DNA of 6,246 bases from Candidatus Dormiibacterota bacterium (GTDB lineage Bacteria > Chloroflexota > Dormibacteria > UBA8260): NCBI GenBank assembly GCA_955652545.1, contig CATPCA010000303.1:1-6246 (forward strand), in the 5' to 3' direction. Position numbers and translations under genes: made by a program. Every line of letters begins with the position of its first letter. The stretch's first letter is position 1. This document shows positions 1 through 5,758 of the stretch, in pieces. The notes under the pieces were generated by a model. It had not been told where the DNA came from, did no database searches, and saw only the letters and a program-made list of their open reading frames with translations.

Positions 1-2
1 AG

Positions 3-896
3 GTGGCGGTGGTCCTGGCGCGCGCCCAGGACGAACGCACCGCGGCGCAGGCCGAGGTGGCCAGCGCCACCGCCCGGGTCGCCGAGCTGGCCCTGGCGGT
101 GCGCGACGACGACGAGGACGAGGGCCCTGAACCCGAGGCCGGCGACGCCGAGCGCGCCGAGCGGGAGATCGTCCGCCTCGAGCGCCGAATCGGCGCGCTC
201 GGGCCGGTCAATGCTCTCGCGCCCGAGCAGCACGATGAGCTCGCCGCCCGTGTGGCGGTGCTCCGAGCCGGACGCGACGACATCGGTCGAGCGTGCGCCG
301 ACATCAGGTCGATGGCCGGCCGGATGACCACCGCCATGGACAAGAGGTTCGACGCCGTGTTCGGCGCTGTCTCGATCCACTTTCACGAACTCTTCGCCGA
401 GCTCTTCCCGGGGGGGCGTGCCACGCTGCGGCGCGAGGATCCCCCGGCCGGTGATGCCGACGACGGCGCCGACGGAAACGGGACGCGTTTGCCCGGCGTC
501 GAGATCCTGGCGCAGCCTCCGGGCAAGCGCCTGCAGCCGCTCAGCCTCTTCAGCGGTGGCGAGCGCGCGCTGACCGCGCTGGCCGTGATCTTCGCGCTGC
601 AGCAGGTCAACCCGTCGCCCTTCTACGTGTTCGACGAGGTGGACGCACCGCTGGACGACAGCAACGTGTTGCGTTTCACCCGCCTGCTCAAGCGCCTCGC
701 CCAGGCGCAGCAGTTCATCGTGGTCACCCACAACCACATCACCATGGCCGCCGCCGACGCGCTTCACGGCGTCACCAGCGACGGCGATGGGGTGAGCTCG
801 GTGATCAGCGTCCGCTTCGACGCGGAATTGGGGGTGACGGTGCCTGAGGAGAACGTGGTCGGGCTGCGCCAGTCGACCATCCGGGCCGCGGTCTAA
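3..896 (+). CDS. smc: Chromosome segregation protein SMC, C-terminal part (5' end outside window)
   Basis: SMC is a dimeric ABC-type ATPase that, with ScpA and ScpB, compacts and segregates the chromosome. Only the last ~297 codons are here; the frame is open to the window edge, so the GTG at base 3 is not a real start. Seen in order: the end of the coiled coil (to about residue 115) with the family motif LGPVN at 66-70; the C-terminal head with PPGK at 172-175; the ABC signature FSGGE at 183-187; Walker B YVFDEVD at 208-214; D-loop APLDD at 215-219; and the switch His in VTHNH at 241-245. Two oddities: the signature has Phe where most SMCs have Leu, and about 12 extra Asp/Gly/Ala residues lie near 149-161, between the head strands and the PPGK motif. 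An acidic patch sits at 35-49. ftsY follows after 10 nt, the usual order in Gram-positive-type genomes. RecN or SbcC are excluded by the LGPVN and PPGK context. Confidence 0.96.
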   Translation: MAVVLARAQDERTAAQAEVASATARVAELALAVRDDDEDEGPEPEAGDAERAEREIVRLERRIGALGPVNALAPEQHDELAARVAVLRAGRDDIGRACADIRSMAGRMTTAMDKRFDAVFGAVSIHFHELFAELFPGGRATLRREDPPAGDADDGADGNGTRLPGVEILAQPPGKRLQPLSLFSGGERALTALAVIFALQQVNPSPFYVFDEVDAPLDDSNVLRFTRLLKRLAQAQQFIVVTHNHITMAAADALHGVTSDGDGVSSVISVRFDAELGVTVPEENVVGLRQSTIRAAV

Positions 897-906
897 CCTA
901 CCCGCG

Positions 907-1872
907 ATGACTGACGAGGTGGTCTCGCGGGCGCATCGCGAAGCGTGGTGGAAGCGCATGTCGCGGCGCATGGACCGCGCCTCCCTCGCATTCAGCGAGC
1001 AGGTCCGCGACGCCGTGCTACTGCGCCGCGACCTCGACGACGCTTTCTACGACGACCTGCTCGAGATCCTCGTCGGGGCCGACGCGGGCATGGGCGTCGC
1101 GGAACAGCTGGTGGCGTCGCTCCGCGAGCGGGTGCGAGTCGAGCGGCTGGGCACGGCCGAGGAGGCGCTCAACGCGCTCAAGTCCGAGATGCTCGCCATG
1201 CTCCAGGCCCGCGACCGCACACTCAACCTCGGCGCCCGACCCAGCGTCGTCGTCGTGGTGGGTGTCAACGGCAGCGGCAAGACGACCACGCTTGGCAAGC
1301 TCGCCCACCGGCTGCGCGGGGAGGGGGTGACCGCTCTCGTCGCGGCCGCCGACACCTTCCGGGCTGCCGCGATCGACCAGATGCGGCTCTGGGCCGATCG
1401 CAGCGGCACCGAGGTGGTCGCCCACCAGCCCGGGGCCGACCCCGGTGCGGTCGTCTACGACGCCATCCAGGCGGCGCTGGCCCGGCGCCTCGACGTGGTC
1501 CTGGTCGACACGGCCGGCCGGCTGCACACCAAGAGCAATCTCATGGCCGAGCTCGAGAAGGTGCGCCGGGTGATCACGCGATCCATCCCCGAGGCTCCCC
1601 ATGAGACGTTGCTGGTGATCGAGGCGCCGACCGGAATGAACGCCGTCGCCCAGGCGCGCGCCTTCCACGACGCGATGCAGCTGACCGGCATCGTTCTGAC
1701 CAAGCTGGACGGCACCTCGCGCGGCGGAACCATCCTGGCGATCGAGGCGGAACTCGACGTCCCGGTGAAGCTCGTCGGGATGGGGGAGGGGATCGACGAC
1801 CTCAACGTCTTCGATCCGTCGTCGTACCTCGACGCGCTCTTCGCCGGCGTATTCGACGTCCCCGTGGCCTAG
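907..1872 (+). CDS. ftsY: Signal recognition particle receptor FtsY
   Basis: FtsY is the membrane-associated SRP receptor GTPase. It forms a twinned GTPase complex with Ffh and hands ribosome-nascent chains to SecYEG. The 321-aa product is an NG-only form without the long acidic A domain of E. coli. Residues 11-29 form a basic Trp-containing amphipathic stretch (WWKRMSRRM) suited to membrane binding. The N domain runs to about 105. The G domain shows G1 GVNGSGKT (119-126), [10 protein letters not shown] (149-158), G3 DTAGR (201-205), G4 TKLD (265-268) and GMGEGIDDL (291-299). The asparagine in GVNGSGKT and DTFRAAA favour FtsY over Ffh, and there is no M domain. Oddity: the motif usually written DATTGQNA reads EAPTGMNA at 239-246 (Asp to Glu, Gln to Met). 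No good Shine-Dalgarno precedes ATG 907; a later GTG at 919 or ATG at 958 is possible, so the exact start is uncertain. The gene probably depends on read-through from smc, 10 nt upstream. Confidence 0.96.
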   Translation: MTDEVVSRAHREAWWKRMSRRMDRASLAFSEQVRDAVLLRRDLDDAFYDDLLEILVGADAGMGVAEQLVASLRERVRVERLGTAEEALNALKSEMLAMLQARDRTLNLGARPSVVVVVGVNGSGKTTTLGKLAHRLRGEGVTALVAAADTFRAAAIDQMRLWADRSGTEVVAHQPGADPGAVVYDAIQAALARRLDVVLVDTAGRLHTKSNLMAELEKVRRVITRSIPEAPHETLLVIEAPTGMNAVAQARAFHDAMQLTGIVLTKLDGTSRGGTILAIEAELDVPVKLVGMGEGIDDLNVFDPSSYLDALFAGVFDVPVA

Positions 1873-1882
1873 GCTGCTACCC

Positions 1883-1904
1883 TGTCAAGGCTTTGCCCTT
1901 GACA
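1883..1904. promoter_or_regulatory. Perfect inverted repeat over the ylxM ribosome binding site and start codon
   Basis: TGTCAAGG at 1883-1890 is exactly complementary to CCTTGACA at 1897-1904, leaving a 6-nt loop (CTTTGC). It begins 10 nt after the ftsY stop, in one of the only two intergenic gaps longer than about 20 nt. As RNA it forms an 8-bp stem whose 5' arm contains the AAGG ribosome binding site and whose 3' arm contains the preferred TTG start; the alternative TTG at 1893 lies in the loop. It could therefore mask translation initiation of ylxM, or, as DNA, be a dyad operator. No U-tract follows, so it is not an intrinsic terminator. The repeat is directly visible; the regulatory role is inference. 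Confidence 0.55.
1887..1890 (+). promoter_or_regulatory. Ribosome binding site of ylxM
   Basis: AAGG lies 8 nt before TTG 1899 but only 2 nt before TTG 1893. The spacing favours 1899 as the start. No ATG, GTG or other TTG lies in frame between 1899 and the point where YlxM-like sequence begins (about 1944), so one of these two TTG codons must serve. Confidence 0.5.
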
Positions 1905-2372
1905 CGAACGCGCTTCCCGGCAGCCACCTCGACGGGCACCGCCCGCCGCCAGCGTCTTCTCGACGTCTACGGCGGCGTGCTCACCGACCACCAGCGCGAG
2001 GCGTGTCGCCTCCACCTCGACGAGGACTGGTCCATCACCGAGCTCGCCGAGCACCTGGAGTGCACGCGCAGTGGCGCTCACGACCTGCTGCGCCGCGCCA
2101 TCGCCCAGCTAGAGCACCTCGAGGGGCGTCTGGGGCTGGCAGCCGAGCTGGCTAGCCGCGACGCGGTGGAGGTTGAGCTGCGCAGTCGCCTCGCCGTCCT
2201 GGGATGGAAGGACGCCGGCGGACGACGTCTCCGCAAAGCGAATTCTGCAGTCGGGCGAAGGAGCGGAGAGCTCGCCGGTGGCGAGCTCGCAGCGACGCAG
2301 ACGCCCGCGAAGCCTGAGCGTGCGGAGATGTCCCCTGCCGGTCTCCCGCCCCTCAACCGGAACACCGCCTGA
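1899..2372 (+). CDS. ylxM: YlxM-like sigma-70 region 4-type HTH protein upstream of ffh
   Basis: YlxM (UPF0122, p13-like) is a small helix-turn-helix protein encoded next to ffh. In Gram-positive bacteria it has been linked to SRP function, by modulating SRP/FtsY GTPase activity, rather than to proven transcription control. Numbered from TTG 1899, the family part covers about residues 15-106. It contains the stretch VYGGVLTDHQREACRL, then an HTH centred on SITELAEHLECTRSGAHDLL (45-64) and a helical QLEHLEGRL end, matching the family layout. Typical members are about 105-120 aa; this one is 157 aa. The last ~50 residues are Gly/Ala/Pro/Arg-rich, match nothing I recognise, and use many A- or T-ending codons unlike the rest of the gene. 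The stop overlaps the ffh start in TGATG, supporting translational coupling. A sigma factor is unlikely because regions 2 and 3 are absent. Family call good; exact start and role of the tail uncertain. Confidence 0.8.
   Translation: MTRTRFPAATSTGTARRQRLLDVYGGVLTDHQREACRLHLDEDWSITELAEHLECTRSGAHDLLRRAIAQLEHLEGRLGLAAELASRDAVEVELRSRLAVLGWKDAGGRRLRKANSAVGRRSGELAGGELAATQTPAKPERAEMSPAGLPPLNRNTA
2268..2288. repeat. Perfect 9-bp inverted repeat in the ylxM tail
   Basis: GAGCTCGCC at 2268-2276 is exactly complementary to GGCGAGCTC at 2280-2288 with a GGT loop. It encodes the repeated tail peptide GEL-AGGEL and lies 83 nt before the ffh start. In RNA it would be a very stable GC-rich hairpin. No U-run follows, so it is not an intrinsic terminator. 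It may be an mRNA structure that affects ylxM-ffh coupling or decay, or only a product of GC-rich low-complexity sequence. Confidence 0.5.
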
Positions 2373-3757
2373 TGTTCGACTCCCTCTCCGACCGTCTCGG
2401 CGACGTCTTCAAGCGCTTTTCCGGCAAGGGCAAGCTCAGCCGTGAGGACGTCGAAGCCGGGCTTCGTGAGGTGCGTCTGGCCCTCCTCGAAGCCGACGTC
2501 AACTTCAAGGTTGCGCGTGCCTTCGTCGAGCGCATCCGCGAACGCGCTGTGCAGACCGAGGTGCTCGAATCGCTGACCCCTGGCCAGAACATCGTCAAGA
2601 TCGTCAACGACGAGCTGACCGCCCTGCTCGGTGGTGAGCAGCGCAAGCTCCGCTACCAGCCGCAGCCGCCGACCGTGGTGATGCTGCTGGGTCTGCAGGG
2701 AAGCGGCAAGACGACCACCGCGGCGAAGCTGGCGCTCGCCGTGCGCAAGGAGGGCCACCGACCGCTCCTGGTCGCCGCCGACACTTACCGCCCCGCAGCG
2801 GCGCAACAGCTCGAACGCCTCGGCAAGGACAACCAGATCCCGGTGGCCATGCCGAACGGCAAGGCCAAGCCCCCGGAGCTGTGCCGCCGCGGCGTCGACG
2901 AGGCGAAGCGCCTCAACTGCGACGTGGTCATCCTCGACACCGCGGGACGCCTCCAGATCGACGAGATGATGCTCGACGAGCTCAGGCAGATCCGTCGCAA
3001 GGTGGACGTGCACGACACCGTCCTGGTCGTCGACGCCATGACCGGCCAGGAGGCCGTCAATGTCGCCAGGGCGTTCGAGGACGCGGTCGGTGTCGAGGGT
3101 GTGATCCTCACCAAGCTCGACGGCGACGCGCGCGGCGGTGCCGCGCTCTCGATGCGCGAGGCGATCGGCAAGCCGATCCTCTACTGCGGCACCGGCGAGA
3201 AGGTGTCGGAGTTCGAGGCGTTCGCCCCCGACCGGATGGCGTCGCGCATCCTCGGCATGGGCGACATCCTGACGCTCATCGAGCGCGCCCAGGAGAACGT
3301 CGACCAGGCACAGGCCGAGGCGGTGCTGGAACGCTCGTTCGCGGGCAAGCTCACCATGCAGGACTGGCTGGACCAGATGCGCCAGCTGCGCAAGATGGGC
3401 CCGCTCGAGGGCGTGCTCGGCATGATGCCCGGCGGCAAGAAGCTGCTCTCCCAGGCACAGCAGCAGGGTGGCGCCATACCCGGCGAGAAGGACATCGCGC
3501 GGATGGAGGCGATCGTGCTGTCGATGACCACCCAGGAACGGCGGCACCCCGAGGTCATCAAGGGCTCACGGCGCAAGCGCATCGCAGCGGGCAGCGGCAC
3601 CTCGATCGCCGAGGTCAACAAGCTGCTCAAGGGTTTCGACCAGATGCAGTCGATGATGAAGATGCTCGGCGGCGGCAAGAGCACCAAGGGCGTGCGTGGC
3701 AAGGCCCGCATGCTCAACCAGCTGCGCAACATCGATCCAAGTCAGCTTCCGTTGTGA
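2372..3757 (+). CDS. ffh: Signal recognition particle protein Ffh (SRP54)
   Basis: Ffh binds the 4.5S/6S SRP RNA and hydrophobic signal sequences of nascent chains, then docks with FtsY at the membrane through paired GTPase domains. The 461-aa length is normal. N domain: 1-~95 with ALLEADVN at 38-45. G domain: G1 GLQGSGKT (107-114), [11 protein letters not shown] (137-147), G3 DTAGR (189-193), [10 protein letters not shown] (221-230), G4 TKLD (247-250) and DARGG (252-256). M domain: about 297 to the end, with the finger loop [17 protein letters not shown] (341-357), the RNA-binding segment [11 protein letters not shown] (400-410) and Met-rich QMQSMMKML (424-432). ATG 2372 shares its A with the ylxM stop, and there is no Shine-Dalgarno upstream, so initiation probably relies on ribosomes finishing ylxM. 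All key residues look intact. The SRP RNA gene is not in this window. Confidence 0.98.
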   Translation: MFDSLSDRLGDVFKRFSGKGKLSREDVEAGLREVRLALLEADVNFKVARAFVERIRERAVQTEVLESLTPGQNIVKIVNDELTALLGGEQRKLRYQPQPPTVVMLLGLQGSGKTTTAAKLALAVRKEGHRPLLVAADTYRPAAAQQLERLGKDNQIPVAMPNGKAKPPELCRRGVDEAKRLNCDVVILDTAGRLQIDEMMLDELRQIRRKVDVHDTVLVVDAMTGQEAVNVARAFEDAVGVEGVILTKLDGDARGGAALSMREAIGKPILYCGTGEKVSEFEAFAPDRMASRILGMGDILTLIERAQENVDQAQAEAVLERSFAGKLTMQDWLDQMRQLRKMGPLEGVLGMMPGGKKLLSQAQQQGGAIPGEKDIARMEAIVLSMTTQERRHPEVIKGSRRKRIAAGSGTSIAEVNKLLKGFDQMQSMMKMLGGGKSTKGVRGKARMLNQLRNIDPSQLPL

Positions 3758-3776
3758 GCGGCCACGGGCCGGAGAG

Positions 3777-3783
3777 AAAGGAG
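3777..3783 (+). promoter_or_regulatory. Ribosome binding site of rpsP
   Basis: AAAGGAG ends 5 nt before TTG 3789 in the 31-nt ffh-rpsP gap. It sets the rpsP start at a TTG, which gives the canonical bS16 N-terminus (M)VKIRLKR. In-frame starts further upstream lie inside ffh and would add residues not found in the family. A short GGCC-ACG-GGCC dyad (3760-3770) is also in this gap. Confidence 0.8.
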
Positions 3784-3788
3784 ACGTT

Positions 3789-4268
3789 TTGGTCAAGATT
3801 CGCCTGAAGAGGATGGGCGCCAAGAAGCGACCGTTCTACCGGCTCGTCGTCGCCGATTCGCGCAGCCCGCGCGACGGCCGCTTCATCGAGCTGCTCGGCT
3901 ACTACGACCCGTTGACCGAGCCCGCCAAGGTCCAGGTGGACGCCGACAAGGTGCGCGAGTGGATGAGGAAGGGCGCCCGCCCCAGCGATGCCGCCCGTGA
4001 CCTGCTGGTGCGCGAGGGCATCCTGGCCAAGGTCCCGCGGGCCTTCAGGCCGGCGCCGGTCGCGCAGCCCCCCGCCACGGCACCGGCGGTGACAGCACGG
4101 GAGACGCCCGGTGCCCCGGAGGAGGTCGACGCCGTCGACGCCGAGAATGTCCACCTCGCCGGTGGAGCGCCGGGCAAGCCGGCCGAGCCGGTGGCCGAGC
4201 CCGCCGCAGAGCCCGCTGCGGATCCGGCTGACGACGGCGGCGCCGCGGAGGCGGCCGCCGAGTCGTGA
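3789..4268 (+). CDS. rpsP: 30S ribosomal protein bS16
   Basis: bS16 binds 16S rRNA in the 5'/central region of the 30S body and is needed for small-subunit assembly. From TTG 3789 the product is 159 aa. Residues 1-~86 are the conserved domain: [20 protein letters not shown], then [20 protein letters not shown], then the helical [20 protein letters not shown]. The E. coli protein is about 82 aa. Here residues ~87-159 form an extra Pro/Ala/Glu-rich, probably disordered, acidic tail that includes an AEP-type repeat at 132-146. Such tails are common on bS16 of Actinobacteria and some other high-GC groups. The strong ribosome binding site in front makes this the best independent initiation point in the middle of the operon. 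The stop overlaps the khpA GTG by 4 nt. Family certain; tail function unknown. Confidence 0.96.
   Translation: MVKIRLKRMGAKKRPFYRLVVADSRSPRDGRFIELLGYYDPLTEPAKVQVDADKVREWMRKGARPSDAARDLLVREGILAKVPRAFRPAPVAQPPATAPAVTARETPGAPEEVDAVDAENVHLAGGAPGKPAEPVAEPAAEPAADPADDGGAAEAAAES
4182..4226 (+). repeat. AEP-type tripeptide repeat in the bS16 tail
   Basis: The bS16 tail residues 132-146 read [15 protein letters not shown], built from the repeated codon pattern GCC-GAG-CC(G/C) with small variations. It is low-complexity coding sequence prone to length change by slippage. The 6-bp dyad CCGCAG/CTGCGG at 4204-4221 arises within it. Confidence 0.6.
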
Positions 4269-4519
4269 GCGATTACGCCGAGCTCACCCGCTTCATCACC
4301 GAGAGCATCGTCGTCAACAAGGCCGCTGTCACCGTCAGCGCGGTGCCGCGCGGGCGCACCACGATCGTCGAGGTGACCGTGGCCGAGGAGGACATGGGCA
4401 AGGTGATCGGCAAGGGTGGTCGCAACATCGAGGCGATTCGGGCCGTGGTCCGCGCCGCGGGCCTGCGCAAGCACGAGCGCGTTCAGGTGGAGCTCGCCGA
4501 CGCCGGGCGCCATGCCTGA
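4265..4519 (+). CDS. khpA: KH-domain RNA-binding protein KhpA (YlqC family)
   Basis: KhpA is a small single KH-domain RNA-binding protein. In Gram-positive bacteria it forms a complex with KhpB (Jag/EloR) and affects cell division and elongation by post-transcriptional means. The 84-aa product is about family length. It shows a beta-strand lead-in ([19 protein letters not shown]), then [19 protein letters not shown], where the GKGG loop at 49-52 is the nucleic-acid binding GxxG motif, then a helix and the last strand ERVQVELAD. The GTG start overlaps the rpsP stop in GTGA. A GGAGG lies 13 nt upstream, longer than ideal, so coupling to rpsP is likely. Position between rpsP and rimM is the standard one for this family. 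The KhpB partner is not in the window. Confidence 0.93.
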   Translation: MSDYAELTRFITESIVVNKAAVTVSAVPRGRTTIVEVTVAEEDMGKVIGKGGRNIEAIRAVVRAAGLRKHERVQVELADAGRHA

Positions 4520-5051
4520 GCGCGACTCGCGGGTCCCCGTCCAGGCAGCGCCGGCGCTGCTGCGCGTCGCGCACGTGCGCCGTGTCCACGGCGTCCGCGG
4601 TGAGGTGCGGGTGCAGACCCTGGGCGGCGACCTGGGACGCTTCACGCCGGGGACGCTGCTGCTGGCCGAGAGGCAGCGGCGCGTCGTCACCGTGCTCTCG
4701 TCGCGTCCGCTCGACGGCGACGACGTGCTCCTCGCTTTCGAGGAGCTGCCCACGCGCGAGGATGTGGCCGGGTTGAGCGGCGACTACCTGTGCGTCGAGC
4801 CGGCGCGGGCACGAGCGCTGGGCGCCGACGAATGGTTCGAGTGGCAGCTCATCGGCCTGCGTGCGGTCACGCCCGCCGGGGAACCGCTGGGCGTGGTCGG
4901 CGACGTCGAGGAGCAGCCGTCGAGCCACCTCATCGTGGTCGCCGACGGCGCCACCGAGCGTCGCTACCCGCTGGTGCGCGAGTGGGTGCGGTCGGTCGAT
5001 GTCGACGCCGGTGTGATCGTCATCACCCCGTGGCCGGAGGACGACGGCTGA
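4512..5051 (+). CDS. rimM: 16S rRNA processing/ribosome maturation factor RimM
   Basis: RimM helps maturation of the 30S head; it binds ribosomal protein uS19 and aids 16S 3'-domain folding. The 179-aa product has the usual length. The N-terminal RimM domain starts at RVAHVRRVHGVRGEVRV (18-34), matching the family's Gly-Arg-Ile...HG(I/L)RGEV pattern, although the usual VGRI start reads RVAHV. The C-terminal PRC-barrel domain covers about 108-173, with LIGLRAVTPAGEPLGVVGDV, HLIVV and YPLVREWVRSVDVDAGVIVI. The end, PWPEDDG, replaces the more usual pegLL-type ending. ATG 4512 was chosen because the conserved domain begins 17 residues later; longer in-frame starts lie inside khpA and add unrelated Arg/Ser-rich residues. 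It overlaps khpA by 8 nt and has no clear Shine-Dalgarno, so it is probably coupled. Confidence 0.93.
   Translation: MPERDSRVPVQAAPALLRVAHVRRVHGVRGEVRVQTLGGDLGRFTPGTLLLAERQRRVVTVLSSRPLDGDDVLLAFEELPTREDVAGLSGDYLCVEPARARALGADEWFEWQLIGLRAVTPAGEPLGVVGDVEEQPSSHLIVVADGATERRYPLVREWVRSVDVDAGVIVITPWPEDDG
5036..5041 (+). promoter_or_regulatory. Ribosome binding site of trmD
   Basis: GGAGGA ends 9 nt before ATG 5051, inside the end of rimM. It fixes the trmD start, giving the canonical [11 protein letters not shown]-terminus. A far longer in-frame opening upstream is rimM read in the wrong frame. Confidence 0.75.
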
Positions 5052-5758
5052 TGCGGTTCGACGTCGTGACCATCTTTCCGTCGGTGTTTCCCGGGCCGCT
5101 CGGCGTCGGCGTCGTCGGCCGCGCGCTGGACGCCGGCAGCATCGAGCTCCATGTGCACGACCTCCGCGACCATGCGACCACCAGGCATCGCCAGGTGGAC
5201 GACATGCAGTTCGGCGGTGGGGCGGGCATGGTGCTCAAGCCGGAGCCGATCGCGCGCGCGGTGCGGATGCTGCGCGCCGAGGTGCCGGGGTTGCGCACCA
5301 TCCTGCTGTCGCCGCAGGGGCGCGTCTTCACCCAGGACGTTGCCCGCGAACTGGCCGGCGAGCAGGCGGTGCTGCTGGTCTGCGGCCGCTACCAGGGCGT
5401 CGACGAGCGCGCTCGCGAGGAGATCGGCGAGGAGCTGTCGATGGGCGACTACGTGCTCAGCGGCGGCGAGGTTGCGGCCATGGCGGTGATCGAAGCCATA
5501 GCCCGCCTGGTGCGCGGCGTCGTCGGTTCCCCGGAGTCGCTCGACGACGAGACTTTCAGCGGCACCGCGTCAGGTGGACTCGAGCCGCCGCTGTACACGC
5601 GTCCCGCCGACTTCGAAGGCCGCGCTGTCCCCGCGGTGTTGCGCAGCGGCGATCACGCGGCGATCGCGGCGTGGCGTCGTCAACAGAGTGATGAGGAGAC
5701 CCGGCGCCGCCGACCTGATCTGGTACGGTTGCGCGCGGTTCCCGGAGGAAACAAGTGA
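5051..5758 (+). CDS. trmD: tRNA (guanine(37)-N1)-methyltransferase TrmD
   Basis: TrmD transfers a methyl group from S-adenosylmethionine to N1 of G37 in tRNAs reading CCN, CUN and CGG codons, preventing +1 frameshifts. It is a SPOUT-family homodimer with a trefoil knot. The 235-aa length is normal. Motifs: [10 protein letters not shown] (1-10), [17 protein letters not shown] (50-66), [11 protein letters not shown] (85-95), [10 protein letters not shown] (111-120), knot segment [10 protein letters not shown] (131-140), YTRP (182-185) and [18 protein letters not shown] (208-225). Two departures: the family CGRYEG has Gln115 for Glu, and the DSF motif reads ETF (167-169), so the proposed catalytic Asp (169 in E. 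coli) aligns without a gap to Glu167. The loop from there to YTRP is about 3 residues longer than in E. coli. Two Asp at 165-166 could compensate. ATG shares its A with the rimM stop. Family call secure; activity not judged. Confidence 0.96.
   Translation: MRFDVVTIFPSVFPGPLGVGVVGRALDAGSIELHVHDLRDHATTRHRQVDDMQFGGGAGMVLKPEPIARAVRMLRAEVPGLRTILLSPQGRVFTQDVARELAGEQAVLLVCGRYQGVDERAREEIGEELSMGDYVLSGGEVAAMAVIEAIARLVRGVVGSPESLDDETFSGTASGGLEPPLYTRPADFEGRAVPAVLRSGDHAAIAAWRRQQSDEETRRRRPDLVRLRAVPGGNK
5744..5749 (+). promoter_or_regulatory. Ribosome binding site of rplS
   Basis: GGAGGA ends 5 nt before GTG 5755, within the last codons of trmD. It is the strongest Shine-Dalgarno in the trmD-rplS region and supports GTG 5755 as start, giving the canonical bL19 N-terminus MNVIDLL. 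Confidence 0.8.

Noticed and set aside
1899..1904. TTGACA, an exact -35 hexamer
   Set aside because: No -10-like hexamer lies 16-18 nt downstream on the plus strand (the bases there are GC-rich), and the mirror copy has none on the minus strand. It is better explained as one arm of the inverted repeat.
2240..2250. GAATTC overlapping CTGCAG, resembling a cloning polylinker
   Set aside because: Neither flank continues as a known polylinker, the reading frame runs through undisturbed, and the two sites together are short enough to occur by chance.
2220..2371. Possible SRP RNA or other non-coding RNA gene between ylxM and ffh
   Set aside because: The conserved SRP RNA tip, with its GGAA-type tetraloop and flanking bulge bases, was not found, and the ylxM frame stays open through the segment.
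2078..3547. A 489-codon open frame on the minus strand opposite ylxM and ffh, and other long antisense frames
   Set aside because: High third-position GC removes stops from opposite frames. The predicted peptide is His/Leu/Arg/Ala-rich with no recognisable domain, while the plus strand codes for Ffh with all its motifs.
3760..3770. GGCC-ACG-GGCC dyad after ffh as a terminator
   Set aside because: The stem is only 4 bp, and what follows is the purine-rich rpsP ribosome binding site rather than a U-tract.
4790..5050. Upstream extension of the TrmD frame by 87 codons, and similar extensions for bS16 (from 3696) and RimM (from 4416)
   Set aside because: These are the preceding genes read in a wrong frame, Arg/Ser/Pro-rich and without family similarity. 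Internal starts give canonical N-termini, and for rpsP and trmD they have good ribosome binding sites.
5724..5729. TACGGT before rplS as a -10 element
   Set aside because: No -35-like sequence lies 15-19 nt upstream, and the site is within trmD coding sequence in a tightly overlapping operon.
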